DNA from: Amycolatopsis xylanica
GTDB lineage: Bacteria > Actinomycetota > Actinomycetes > Mycobacteriales > Pseudonocardiaceae
NCBI RefSeq assembly: GCF_900107045.1
Contig: NZ_FNON01000002.1
Coordinates: 124,001-188,000 of the forward strand
DNA: 64,000 nucleotides
Direction: 5' to 3'
The notes below the pieces were generated by a model that saw only the letters and a program-made list of their open reading frames with translations, made no database searches and was not told where the DNA came from. How positions within the stretch are numbered: the first letter of the stretch is position 1; the number at the start of each line of letters is the position of its first letter. A program made the translations under genes and the position numbers. Below are positions 1 to 7,279 of this stretch, piece by piece.

Positions 1-6
1 GAGCCG

Positions 7-1518
7 ATGTACGACCACTACGACACCAACGGCTACGCGGGCGAGCCTCGTGAGGAGCCGGAACCGCAGGTCAACAGTGCTCATCGGACTGAGGCGGTCG
101 CCGGCGCGCTGCCCCGGATGCCGAAGAAGCTCACCGTCACCCGGGTCGCGGCGCTGCGCAGCCGCCAGCTGACCGGGCAAGCGGTCGACGCCTTCCACCG
201 CGCGACCAAGGCCGATGGCGCCGACAAGTCCGGCCTGTCCGCGCTGACGTACGCGGTCATGCTCAATTACGCCAGCGACGCCGCCATGGCGATCGCGCTG
301 GCCAACACCCTGTTCTTCGCCGCGACCAGCGGCGAGAGCAAGGGCAAGGTCGCGCTCTACCTGCTGATCACCATCGCGCCGTTCGCGCTGGTCGCGCCCG
401 TGATCGGGCCCGCGCTCGACAAGATCCAGCGCGGGCGGCGGCTCGCGATGTGCGTCTCGTCGGCCGGTCAGGCGCTGATGGCCGTCATCATGGCGCTGCA
501 CTTCGACGACTGGGGCCTGTACCCGGCCGCGCTCGGGATGATGGTGCTCTCGAAGTCGTTCACGGTGCTCAAGGCGGCGGTCACGCCCCGCGTGCTGCCA
601 CCGGAGATCACCCTGTCCAAGACGAACGCGCGGCTGACCGTGTTCGGGTTGATCGCCGCCGGTGGCGCGGGCGCGGTCGCCAGCGGCGTGAACAGCCTGT
701 TCGGCTCGTCCGGCGCGCTGTGGTTCACCGCGCTGATCTGCGTCGCGGCCGCGGTGCAGTCGATGCGGATCCCGGCGTGGGTCGAGGTGACCGAGGGCGA
801 GGTCCCGGCGGTGCTCGGCGCGCACCCGGAGCGCAAGCGCAAGAAGCGCAGGCAGCCGATGGGCCGCCAGATCGTGCTTTCGCTGTGGGGCAACGGTTCG
901 GTGCGCGTGCTGACCGGGTTCCTGATGATGTTCTCCGCCTTCGCCATCAAGGCGCAGGCCGAAGAGACGCACCAGACCCCGTTCATGCAGTTGCTGCTGC
1001 TCGGCGTGATCGGACTGGCCGCGGGTGTCGGCGGGTTCCTGGGCAACGCGCTGGGCTCGCGGATGACCTTCGGCAAACCCGATCAGGTGATATTGGGCTG
1101 CGTCGGCGGCGCGTTCGCCGCCGCGCTGCTCGCCACGATCCTGCCGGGACTCGCGACCGCGGCCGTCGTCGGCCTGGTCGGCGCGACCGCGAGCGCGCTC
1201 GCCAAGATCAGCCTCGACGCGGTGATCCAGGAGGACCTGCCGGAGGAGTCGCGGGCGTCGGCGTTCGGCCGCTCGGAGACCGTGCTGCAGCTCGCGTGGT
1301 GCTTCGGCGGGGCGGTCGGGCTGCTGCTGCCGCCGACGTTCTGGATCGGCTTCCTGGTGCTGACGCTGCTGCTGGCGATCGGCCTGGTGCAGACGTTCCT
1401 GGTGCACCGCGGGACTTCGCTGATCCCGGGGCTCGGCGGTGACCGGCCGCTGCGCGCGGCGCCGGTCGAGCACGTCACTCCGGGGGGACCCGCGCCGCGC
1501 CGGTGGCAGGGCTCGTAG
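7..1518 (+). CDS. MFS-type integral membrane transporter
   Basis: 503-residue polytopic protein with about 12 hydrophobic segments, matching the major facilitator superfamily. A hydrophilic N-terminus of about 75 residues precedes the first membrane segment. GPALDKIQRGRR (134-145) resembles the MFS motif A loop after TM2, and a very basic loop at 276-283 (RKRKKRRQ) marks the cytoplasmic linker between the two halves. The substrate cannot be read from the sequence. The ATG lies 6 bases inside the window, so promoter and RBS are not visible. The DUF2771 lipoprotein gene follows 10 nt after the stop on the same strand, so the two are probably co-transcribed. The M. tuberculosis rpfA neighbourhood has an equivalent MFS gene (Rv0876c, from memory). 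Confidence 0.82.
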   Translation: MYDHYDTNGYAGEPREEPEPQVNSAHRTEAVAGALPRMPKKLTVTRVAALRSRQLTGQAVDAFHRATKADGADKSGLSALTYAVMLNYASDAAMAIALANTLFFAATSGESKGKVALYLLITIAPFALVAPVIGPALDKIQRGRRLAMCVSSAGQALMAVIMALHFDDWGLYPAALGMMVLSKSFTVLKAAVTPRVLPPEITLSKTNARLTVFGLIAAGGAGAVASGVNSLFGSSGALWFTALICVAAAVQSMRIPAWVEVTEGEVPAVLGAHPERKRKKRRQPMGRQIVLSLWGNGSVRVLTGFLMMFSAFAIKAQAEETHQTPFMQLLLLGVIGLAAGVGGFLGNALGSRMTFGKPDQVILGCVGGAFAAALLATILPGLATAAVVGLVGATASALAKISLDAVIQEDLPEESRASAFGRSETVLQLAWCFGGAVGLLLPPTFWIGFLVLTLLLAIGLVQTFLVHRGTSLIPGLGGDRPLRAAPVEHVTPGGPAPRRWQGS

Positions 1519-1528
1519 GGTTCAGCTC

Positions 1529-2023
1529 ATGCGGCGTTCTGCGATGGTGGCTTCTCTTGCGGTGGGTGCGGCCCTGCTCACGGGCTGCTCGGCCCCCGGC
1601 GAGCCCGAGGTGACGTTCTTCGCCGACGGCAAGACGATCCGGATCGAGCCGACCGTGCACTGCGACGTCATCAACGGCAGTTGCAAGCAGAACCAGGCCA
1701 GCCCGGCCAGCTTGAAAGCCCGGCCGGGCAAGCCTGTCCAGATCTCCGTGCCCGCCGAGATCGCGGAAACGCCGTGGAAGATCATCGTCGTCTACGCGAA
1801 CTCGAAGGGCGAGCTCCAGCCCGCGATCGAGAAGCTTTTCACCGACAAAGAGCACTACGCGTACACCGCGAGCACGCCGAACCCCGGCGACCAGATCCTC
1901 GGTATCGAGGTCCAGCAGCCCGCGCCCGCCGTCGATCAGGGCAGGCTGGTGGTCGACGAGGACGGCACGCCCGTGCTGGTGATGCGGGCCTTCTGGTCAC
2001 TGCAGATCGAAGCAGCGGTTTAG
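1529..2023 (+). CDS. DUF2771-family lipoprotein
   Basis: 164 residues from the ATG at 1529; an in-frame extension upstream overlaps the MFS gene and looks spurious. A short signal peptide ends in a lipobox (LLTGC, Cys20), so the mature protein should be lipid-anchored outside the membrane. The body contains HCDVINGSC with two cysteines that could form a disulfide, and resembles the actinobacterial DUF2771 family of unknown function. It follows the MFS gene by 10 nt and overlaps the 3' end of the convergent cold-shock gene by 4 nt. Family assignment rests on overall pattern and gene order. Confidence 0.75.
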   Translation: MRRSAMVASLAVGAALLTGCSAPGEPEVTFFADGKTIRIEPTVHCDVINGSCKQNQASPASLKARPGKPVQISVPAEIAETPWKIIVVYANSKGELQPAIEKLFTDKEHYAYTASTPNPGDQILGIEVQQPAPAVDQGRLVVDEDGTPVLVMRAFWSLQIEAAV

Positions 2024-2406
2024 GGATCGATGTCCCGCGCGACCGCGCGCATGATCTCGGCGATCTGCTTGGTGTACTTGCGGTCCGGGTACCGGTTGCG
2101 GCGCAGGTCCGGCTGCACCTTGAGCTCGAGCAGCTTGATCATGTCCTCGATCAGGCCGTGCAGCTCCTCGGCGGGGCGGCGCCTGGCTTCGGCCACCGAG
2201 GGCGGCGGGTCGAGCAGCCGCACCGACAGCGCCTGCGGGCCGCGCCTGCCGTCGGCGACCCCGAACTCGAGCCGCTGACCGGCCTTGAGCCCCTCGACGC
2301 CCTGCGGTAGCGCGGCCTTGCGGATGTACACGTCGTCGCCACCATCCTGCGTGACGAAGCCGAATCCCTTCTCCGCGTCGTACCACTTGACCTTGCCGGT
2401 CGGCAC
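2020..2406 (-). CDS. Cold-shock domain protein with C-terminal extension
   Basis: 128 residues from a GTG at 2406 (first residues [10 protein letters not shown]). A start 9 nt earlier at 2415 is also possible. The first 65 residues are a cold-shock (OB-fold) domain with RNP1 KGFGF (13-17) and RNP2 DVYI (25-28), which bind single-stranded RNA or DNA. Classical CspA proteins are about 67 residues; this one adds a charged helical tail rich in Arg and Glu, a longer form seen in actinobacteria. The family acts as RNA chaperones in the cytoplasm. The position matches cspB in the M. tuberculosis rpfA neighbourhood. Confidence 0.88.
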   Translation of the reverse strand: MPTGKVKWYDAEKGFGFVTQDGGDDVYIRKAALPQGVEGLKAGQRLEFGVADGRRGPQALSVRLLDPPPSVAEARRRPAEELHGLIEDMIKLLELKVQPDLRRNRYPDRKYTKQIAEIMRAVARDIDP

Positions 2407-2534
2407 TGCCCTCACCCATTCCTTCTGTGTTCACGACGAACGCGCCCCGGGGCGTACCCAGGGCGCGCGTCTTATAAGCCTATCTCGCCACACACCGTGG
2501 GGTGAAGCTGATACCTGCGGTTACCCTCAGCGGC

Positions 2535-2735
2535 ATGGGAAAGTCGTTCCTGATGCGCCTGGGCATCGGCCTCTTCGCGATCGGCATGCTGGCCGTGTTC
2601 GCCGTCTTCATCATGTTCGCGGCCGGCCTGCAGAACCTGCCGATCTGGCTGAGCGCGGCGGCGGGCGTGATCACCCCTCTGGGACTGGGACTCGGCTTGA
2701 TCGCGTTAGTGCGTGAGGCTCGCCGCAAAGCCTGA
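2535..2735 (+). CDS. Small membrane protein, two predicted helices
   Basis: 66 residues from ATG 2535 (MGKSFLMRLG). A longer start at 2502 is less likely because it adds a polar stretch. Two hydrophobic segments (about 8-30 and 36-57) are followed by a basic tail EARRKA, which suggests a cytoplasmic C-terminus. No family is recognised. The 3' end overlaps the end of the convergent HAD gene by 30 nt. The compact two-helix pattern supports it as a real gene, but function is unknown. Confidence 0.6.
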   Translation: MGKSFLMRLGIGLFAIGMLAVFAVFIMFAAGLQNLPIWLSAAAGVITPLGLGLGLIALVREARRKA

Positions 2736-3326
2736 GAACCAGGCAGGGAACTCGTCGAGGGTGTCGAACACCACGTCGGCGCCCGCCTCTTCGAGCTCCG
2801 TCCGTGAGCACGGACCACTGACCACCGCGATGCCGGGGATGCCCGCGGTGAGCGCGCCCCGCATGTCCCCGACGTGGTCACCCACATAGGCGACGGCCCC
2901 GTGTTCGGTGAGCGCGGCGGCCTTCTCGGTCGACCAGAGCTCGCCGACCAGCTCGTCCACCTCGAACCCGAGCGCCTTGACGTGCAGCCAGGCGTTGCGG
3001 CCGAACTTCCCGGTGACGACCAGCGTGCGCCCGCCCGCGGCGCGGACGGCCTTGAGCGCCTCGGCGGCGCCGGGCAGCGCGACCGTCTGCGGCACGACGA
3101 TCTCCGGATACATCTCGCGGAAGCGGTCGACCAGCTCGTCGATCCGCTCCTCCGGCGCGCCCGAGTCGCGCAGCACGTGCTGCAGTGGCGGGCCGAGGTT
3201 GGCGGCGAAGTGATCGCCGTCGATCTCGACGCCGCGTTCGGCGCCGAGCGCGTTCATCACCGCGCTCATGCCCGGTCTCGGGTCGATCAGCGTCATGTCC
3301 AGGTCGAAGCCCACGGTTATCCCCAT
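2706..3326 (-). CDS. HAD-superfamily phosphatase, phosphoglycolate-phosphatase-like
   Basis: 206 residues from ATG 3326 (MGITVGF); an ATG 9 nt upstream is possible. The HAD nucleophile motif is FDLDMT (Asp8 and Asp10), motif II is VVTG with the following Lys, and the late acidic motif is YVGDHVGD. An alpha-helical cap lies between them (about 18-85). This is the layout of Gph/PhnX-type small-molecule phosphatases acting on phosphorylated metabolites in the cytoplasm; the substrate is not predictable. It is divergent from the TetR gene across 82 nt, so one regulatory region may serve both. Confidence 0.82.
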   Translation of the reverse strand: MGITVGFDLDMTLIDPRPGMSAVMNALGAERGVEIDGDHFAANLGPPLQHVLRDSGAPEERIDELVDRFREMYPEIVVPQTVALPGAAEALKAVRAAGGRTLVVTGKFGRNAWLHVKALGFEVDELVGELWSTEKAAALTEHGAVAYVGDHVGDMRGALTAGIPGIAVVSGPCSRTELEEAGADVVFDTLDEFPAWFSGFAASLTH

Positions 3327-3373
3327 GGCCCTCACGTTAGCCGTTGTACAGGTTCATTGAGAAAGTCAACGGC

Positions 3374-3400
3374 CTTGACATATTTCGAGTTAGTGTCAAG
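3374..3400. promoter_or_regulatory. Perfect inverted repeat, candidate TetR operator
   Basis: CTTGACA (3374-3380) and TGTCAAG (3394-3400) are exact reverse complements separated by 13 nt, ending 8 bp before the TetR start codon. The left arm contains TTGACA, so a bound repressor could also cover a -35 element. The place and form fit autoregulation of the TetR/R2lox operon (inference). Confidence 0.6.
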
Positions 3401-3408
3401 CTGGAGAT

Positions 3409-4011
3409 GTGGCGGAGATCACCAGCTTCACCGAACGGACCAAAGCCTCCCTGCGTGAGGCCCTGCTGGACGCGGCGACCGAGCTGCTCCCGGAGAAGGG
3501 TTACACCGCGCTGCGCATGGCGGACGTGGCCGCGCGGGCCGGGGTCAGCCGCCAGACCGTCTACAACGAATTCGGCAACAAGGCCTCGCTGACGCGCGCG
3601 GTCGCGTTGCGCACCACGTCCGAGTTCCTCGAAGGGATCAAGCAGCGCCTGGAAAACGCGGACGACCTGATCACGGCCATCGGCATGGCCGTGCGGTTCA
3701 CCATCGAACACGCGCGGGAGAACAAGCTCGTCGCGGCGGCGCTCGGCACCGGTGAGGACCTGCTGCCGCTGCTGACCACCAAGGGCGAGCCGGTGCTGTC
3801 GGCGGCCGTGGCGCTGGCCGAGCAGCAGTACGTCGAGTTCGAGCCGTCGCTCGGGCCCGAGGCCGCGGCGTTGCTGGCGGAGACCGTCGTCCGCCTGTCG
3901 CTGAGCCATCTCGTGCTCCAGACGCATTCCGCGGCCGAAGCGGCCGAGTCGGTGTGCGCCGTCATCGCACCAGCTGTCATCGCGTTCACACGAAAGGCCT
4001 GCCATGACTGA
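3409..4011 (+). CDS. TetR-family transcriptional regulator
   Basis: 200 residues from GTG 3409 ([10 protein letters not shown]). The N-terminal helix-turn-helix is typical: [18 protein letters not shown], then [19 protein letters not shown] at about 38-58. The C-terminal region is an all-helical ligand-binding and dimerisation domain. The last 8 nt overlap the start of the R2-like oxidase gene, so the two are translationally coupled and the regulator probably controls that oxidase. A perfect inverted repeat directly upstream of its start is a likely operator. The inducer is unknown; TetR proteins are usually repressors released by small hydrophobic ligands. Confidence 0.9.
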   Translation: MAEITSFTERTKASLREALLDAATELLPEKGYTALRMADVAARAGVSRQTVYNEFGNKASLTRAVALRTTSEFLEGIKQRLENADDLITAIGMAVRFTIEHARENKLVAAALGTGEDLLPLLTTKGEPVLSAAVALAEQQYVEFEPSLGPEAAALLAETVVRLSLSHLVLQTHSAAEAAESVCAVIAPAVIAFTRKACHD

Positions 4012-4969
4012 AATCCTGTCCGAGCGGCGCACCGGCTTCAGCTCGCTGCAGCGCGGCGGGCTCAACTGGGAGTCGTTCCCGCTGCGGCTGTTCGCCAAGG
4101 GCAACAAGAAGTTCTGGAACCCGGCGGACATCGACTTCTCCGGTGACCCCGAGGGCTGGGACTCGCTCAACCCGGAGCAGCAGCGCTCGGTGCGGTACCT
4201 GGTGGCGCAGTTCATCGCGGGCGAGGAGGCGGTGACCGAGGACATCCAGCCGTTCATGAAGGCGATGTCCGCCACCGGCCGTTTCGGTGACGAGATGTAC
4301 CTGACCCAGTTCGCCTTCGAGGAGGCGAAGCACGTCCAGGTGTTCCGGCTGTGGATGGACGCCGTCGGGCTGACCGAGGATCTGCACCCGTACGTCGCGG
4401 AGAATCCGCACTACCGCAAGCTTTTCTACGAGGAGCTGCCGGAATCGCTCGGCCTGCTGGAGTCGGATCCCAGTCCCCTCAACCAGATTCGCGCCTCGGT
4501 GACGTACAACCACGTCGTCGAGGGCAGCCTGGCGCTGACCGGGTACTACGCGTGGCAGAAGATCTGCACCGAGCAGAACATCCTGCCGGGCATGCAGGAA
4601 CTGGTCCGCCGCATCGGCGACGACGAGCGCCGTCACATGGCCTGGGGCACCTTCACCTGCCGCCGCCACGTCGCCGCCGACGACGCGATGTGGGACGCGG
4701 TGCACCAGCGCATGGGCGAGCTGCTGCCGATCGCGCTGGCGATGATCCAGTGGACCGACGACCAGTTCGACGAGCAGCCCTTCGACAACGACGCGCAGGA
4801 GCTGATCCAGTACGCGGCCGACCGCGCGCAACGCCGCCTCGGCGCCATCGAGTCCGCGCGCGGCATGCCGGTCGAGAAGATCGACCTCGACTACTCGCCC
4901 GAGCACCTCGAAGAGACCTTCGGCGAGGAGGACGCCCGAGCCTTCGCCGAAGCCGCCAAGGGGTCTTAG
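4004..4969 (+). CDS. R2-like ligand-binding oxidase (R2lox), Mn/Fe ferritin-fold
   Basis: 321 residues, ferritin-like four-helix fold. All metal ligands known from M. tuberculosis R2lox (Rv0233) can be placed at a constant offset of 6: Glu74, Glu107, His110, Glu173, Glu208 and His211 (motifs GEEAV, EEAKH, VVEGS, DDERRH). The two residues that form the unusual Val-Tyr ether crosslink in R2lox are also present, Val77 and Tyr168. That separates it from true class I ribonucleotide reductase NrdB, which it is often mis-annotated as; no nrdA is nearby. R2lox carries a heterodinuclear Mn/Fe centre and binds a long-chain fatty-acid-like ligand; its physiological reaction is unknown. It is coupled to the TetR gene by an 8 nt overlap. 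Confidence 0.9.
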   Translation: MTEILSERRTGFSSLQRGGLNWESFPLRLFAKGNKKFWNPADIDFSGDPEGWDSLNPEQQRSVRYLVAQFIAGEEAVTEDIQPFMKAMSATGRFGDEMYLTQFAFEEAKHVQVFRLWMDAVGLTEDLHPYVAENPHYRKLFYEELPESLGLLESDPSPLNQIRASVTYNHVVEGSLALTGYYAWQKICTEQNILPGMQELVRRIGDDERRHMAWGTFTCRRHVAADDAMWDAVHQRMGELLPIALAMIQWTDDQFDEQPFDNDAQELIQYAADRAQRRLGAIESARGMPVEKIDLDYSPEHLEETFGEEDARAFAEAAKGS

Positions 4970-5020
4970 CCCGAAAGTGGCTTTCGTCAGGTCGCATCTG
5001 ACGAAAGCCACTTTCGGGCT
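4968..5020. terminator. Perfect 23-bp-arm palindrome, bidirectional terminator-like
   Basis: Arms 4968-4990 and 4998-5020 are perfect reverse complements with a 7 nt loop (GTCGCAT). The left arm begins at the stop codon of the R2lox gene and the right arm ends 8 nt before the stop of the convergent gene. The inner part, TGGCTTTCGTCAG, is shared in variant form with the element at 13156-13247, so this is a member of a dispersed repeat family as well as a probable terminator. Confidence 0.75.
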
Positions 5021-5028
5021 ATCACGAC

Positions 5029-5778
5029 TTACCCGAGCAGCCTGTTCAGCGCGCCGTAGGGGAAGCCTTCCCTGGTCGAGGCGTAGGTGCCGGACTTGAG
5101 CAGCTCGGCGGCCGCGCGGGCGGCGAGGCCGTAGGCGGCTTGGGCGATCGCCGCGCCGAGGCTGATCCGGACGACGCCCGCCGCCGTCAGCTCGGCGACC
5201 GTGGGCGCGCCGTCGTGGACCATCACCGCGAGCGGCAACGGGCCGTTCGCGAGCTCGGTGATGACCGCGAGGTCGGTCAGCCCTGGCACGAACAGGCTGT
5301 CCGCGCCCGCCGCCGCGTACCGCTCGGCCCTGGCCAGCGCCTGGTCGAGCGAGCCGGGGCCGGCCAGGAACAGGTCGGTGCGAGCGTTGATCCAGATCGT
5401 GTCGCCGAGCTTGTCCGCAGCCGCACGCGCGGCGGACAGGCGCTCGGCCTGCTCGGCCGGGTCGCGGGTGCCGTCCTCGAGGTTGATCCCGGCGGCGCCC
5501 GCTTCGATCACCGCGGTCGTGGTCGCGGCGACGTCGGCGTACCCGCCCTCGATGTCGGCCGAGACGGGCACATCGACGGCCGACACGATGCGCCCGACCA
5601 CCTCCGCCACGCGGTCGGCGCCCAGGTCGGCGCCGTCCGGCACCCCCAGTGACCAGGCGACACCGGCGCTGGTGGTGGCGATGGCCGCGGCACCGGCGTC
5701 GGCGATCACGACCGCCGACGCGACATCCCAGGCGTTGGGCAGCAGGAGTGGCGCGCCCGGCCGGTGCAGGTGCCGCAT
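5029..5778 (-). CDS. Isocitrate lyase / PEP mutase family enzyme
   Basis: 249 residues, alpha/beta-barrel of the PEP mutase/isocitrate lyase superfamily. Visible signatures are LPNAWDVASA (13-22), ATTSAGVA, a Mg-binding style VSADIEGGYA, INLEDGT and INARTDLF. Members of this branch act on small 2- or 3-carbon acids (for example 2-methylisocitrate lyase-like or oxaloacetate hydrolase-like activity), but the exact reaction cannot be assigned. Its ATG overlaps the TGA of the small upstream ORF by one base (TGATG), which implies coupled translation. It converges with R2lox across the 4968-5020 palindrome. Confidence 0.82.
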   Translation of the reverse strand: MRHLHRPGAPLLLPNAWDVASAVVIADAGAAAIATTSAGVAWSLGVPDGADLGADRVAEVVGRIVSAVDVPVSADIEGGYADVAATTTAVIEAGAAGINLEDGTRDPAEQAERLSAARAAADKLGDTIWINARTDLFLAGPGSLDQALARAERYAAAGADSLFVPGLTDLAVITELANGPLPLAVMVHDGAPTVAELTAAGVVRISLGAAIAQAAYGLAARAAAELLKSGTYASTREGFPYGALNRLLG

Positions 5779-5903
5779 CAGAGCTCGACGAGCAGTTCGT
5801 GGTCGAGCTCGACGAACTCGACGATCGTGTCCGCGAACAGCCGCCGGTACACCTCGGCCTGCTTGCCGTCATTGAGGTGGCTGGGGAAAACCTTGGTGAG
5901 CAA
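5778..5903 (-). CDS. Small 41-residue ORF coupled to the PEP-mutase-like gene
   Basis: A TTG codon at 5903 lies 6 nt after a strong GAGGAG ribosome-binding site and opens a 41-codon frame (MLTKVFPSHLNDGKQ...) that ends in TGATG overlapping the next start. Composition is acidic and hydrophobic at the end (VEFVELDHELLVEL). I do not recognise a family. A longer frame runs upstream to 6071, but it would cross the 5963-6004 palindrome and overlap the divergent Ada-like gene, so it is rejected. It could be a real small protein or a leader that sets translation of the enzyme. Confidence 0.5.
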   Translation of the reverse strand: MLTKVFPSHLNDGKQAEVYRRLFADTIVEFVELDHELLVEL

Positions 5904-5962
5904 GGGAAACTCCTCGTTTCGTCGGGAACGCCGACAAGCTTCGCCGACCACGGGCGCCGGGT

Positions 5963-6004
5963 CCGGCCATATCCGGACACCCGCCGATGTCCGGATATGG
6001 CCGG
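5963..6004. promoter_or_regulatory. 17-bp perfect inverted repeat in a divergent promoter region
   Basis: Arms 5963-5979 and 5988-6004 are exact reverse complements (core CATATCCGGACA / TGTCCGGATATG) with an 8 nt spacer. It lies between the small ORF/PEP-mutase operon and the Ada-like gene and ends 33 nt before the latter's start. Its position away from any stop codon favours an operator or a 5' leader hairpin rather than a terminator. It may be an Ada-type or other regulator site for both directions. Confidence 0.55.
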
Positions 6005-6036
6005 TGCCGGAGTCAGGTATCGCGTATACCTGAGCT

Positions 6037-7239
6037 GTGACCACGTATTCCGCTGTCATCACCACCGGCATCTACTGCCGTCCGGGGTGCGGCGCGAAAC
6101 CGTTGCCACGCAACAACATCACCTTCGAACACGCGGCAGCCGCCGAGGCGGCGGGCTTCCGCGCGTGCCTGCGCTGCCGTCCGTACCGGGTGGCTGGCCC
6201 GGTCGGCTCCGACGCGCCGGAGCTGGTGTGCCGGGCGGTCCAGCTGATCATCGGCGGAGCGCTCGACCACGGCGGCACCGAAACCGCGCTCGCCGAGCGG
6301 GTCGGGTTGTCCTCGCGGCATCTGCGACGGCTGTTCCTGCGGCACCTCGGCGCCAGCCCGGATCAGCTGGCCAGGTCACGGCGCGCGCACTTCGCCAGGC
6401 GGCTGCTGGACGACAGCGACCTGACCGTGCTGGACGTGGCGTTCGCCTCGGGGTTCGGGAGCCTGCGGCAGTTCAACCGGACCATGCGCGAGGTCTTCCG
6501 CGCGTCGCCGACGGATCTGCGTGACCGCAGGCGCCGCGCCGACCGGCTGGTCGCCGACGGCGGCCTGGCGCTGCGCCTGCCGTTCCTGCCAGGCTACGAC
6601 TGGCCCGCGATGCTGGATCTGCTGGCCGGGTGGGCGATCCCGGGCGTGGAGTCCATTGAGGACAGCACCTACCGGCGGACGATCACGATCCACGACGCGC
6701 CCGGGCTGCTGGAGATCTCTCCCGGCGGCACGGACCATCTGCTGCTGCGCGCGCACCTGCCGTACTGGGAAGACCTGATCCATGTGGTGGACGGGGCCGC
6801 GCGGATCGTGGGGCTCGACGCCGACCACTCGGCCGGTGCGGCGGCGCTGCTCGGCGACCCGGTGGTGGGACCGCTGGTACGCGCCCGCCCCGGGCTCTCC
6901 GTGCCGGGTGCGTGGAGTGGCTACGAAGTCGCGATGCGGGTCATGCTGGGCGATGACGTGGCTGAGTTCGTCAAGGTGCACGGCTCGCCCGCACCTGGGT
7001 TGCCCGGCGGTCTCACGCACACCTTTCCTCCGCCCGAAGGAGAACTGGGCGCGGTCGATCATGGGTCCACTGTGGACGAACTCGCCGCGCTGCCCGGCGT
7101 GAGCCTGGCGCAGGCGAACCAGATCGCCTACCGGCTGGGCTGCCGCACCGCGTTCCCACTGGACGGAGCCTCGGCGCGCTGGCACCCGTGGCAGGCATTA
7201 GCGGCCACGCATCTCATTTCGGCTGGTCCGAGGTCGTGA
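6037..7239 (+). CDS. Ada/AraC regulator with AlkA-like glycosylase half (degenerate)
   Basis: 400 residues from GTG 6037. The N-terminal Ada zinc domain has Cys14, Cys18, Cys44 and Cys47 (TTGIYCRPGC, LRCRP), with Cys14 in the place of the E. coli Ada Cys38 methyl acceptor. An AraC-type double helix-turn-helix follows (about 60-165, SSRHLRRLF and LRQFNRTMRE). The AlkA N-terminal domain is at about 175-290. The HhH-GPD glycosylase core is strongly shortened: VPGAWSGYEVAMRVMLG is present, but the usual hairpin GIGPWTA stretch is replaced by LPGVSLAQANQIAYRL and the catalytic-Asp region is only FPLDG. Full Ada-AlkA fusions are about 490 residues. It therefore probably senses alkylation and regulates, with doubtful glycosylase activity. 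The stop codon lies inside a palindrome. Confidence 0.82.
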   Translation: MTTYSAVITTGIYCRPGCGAKPLPRNNITFEHAAAAEAAGFRACLRCRPYRVAGPVGSDAPELVCRAVQLIIGGALDHGGTETALAERVGLSSRHLRRLFLRHLGASPDQLARSRRAHFARRLLDDSDLTVLDVAFASGFGSLRQFNRTMREVFRASPTDLRDRRRRADRLVADGGLALRLPFLPGYDWPAMLDLLAGWAIPGVESIEDSTYRRTITIHDAPGLLEISPGGTDHLLLRAHLPYWEDLIHVVDGAARIVGLDADHSAGAAALLGDPVVGPLVRARPGLSVPGAWSGYEVAMRVMLGDDVAEFVKVHGSPAPGLPGGLTHTFPPPEGELGAVDHGSTVDELAALPGVSLAQANQIAYRLGCRTAFPLDGASARWHPWQALAATHLISAGPRS

Positions 7240-7279
7240 GTGGTATGGCCGGTTCTAACCGGCCATACCACTCACGACC
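7232..7279. repeat. Dispersed palindrome copy 1 (terminator-like)
   Basis: Arms 7232-7254 and 7257-7279 (23 bp each) are perfect reverse complements around a 2 nt centre CT. The arm reads from outside GGTCGTGAGTGGTATGGCCG. It starts inside the last codons of the Ada-like gene, contains its TGA stop, and ends at the base before the stop of the convergent acyl-CoA synthetase. Six related copies occur in the window. A stable hairpin on both strands fits a bidirectional terminator. Confidence 0.8.

Noticed and set aside
3375..3403. TTGACA as a -35 for the TetR gene
   Set aside because: No acceptable -10 lies 16-18 nt downstream. The sequence is better explained as an arm of the inverted repeat, although overlap with a promoter is possible.
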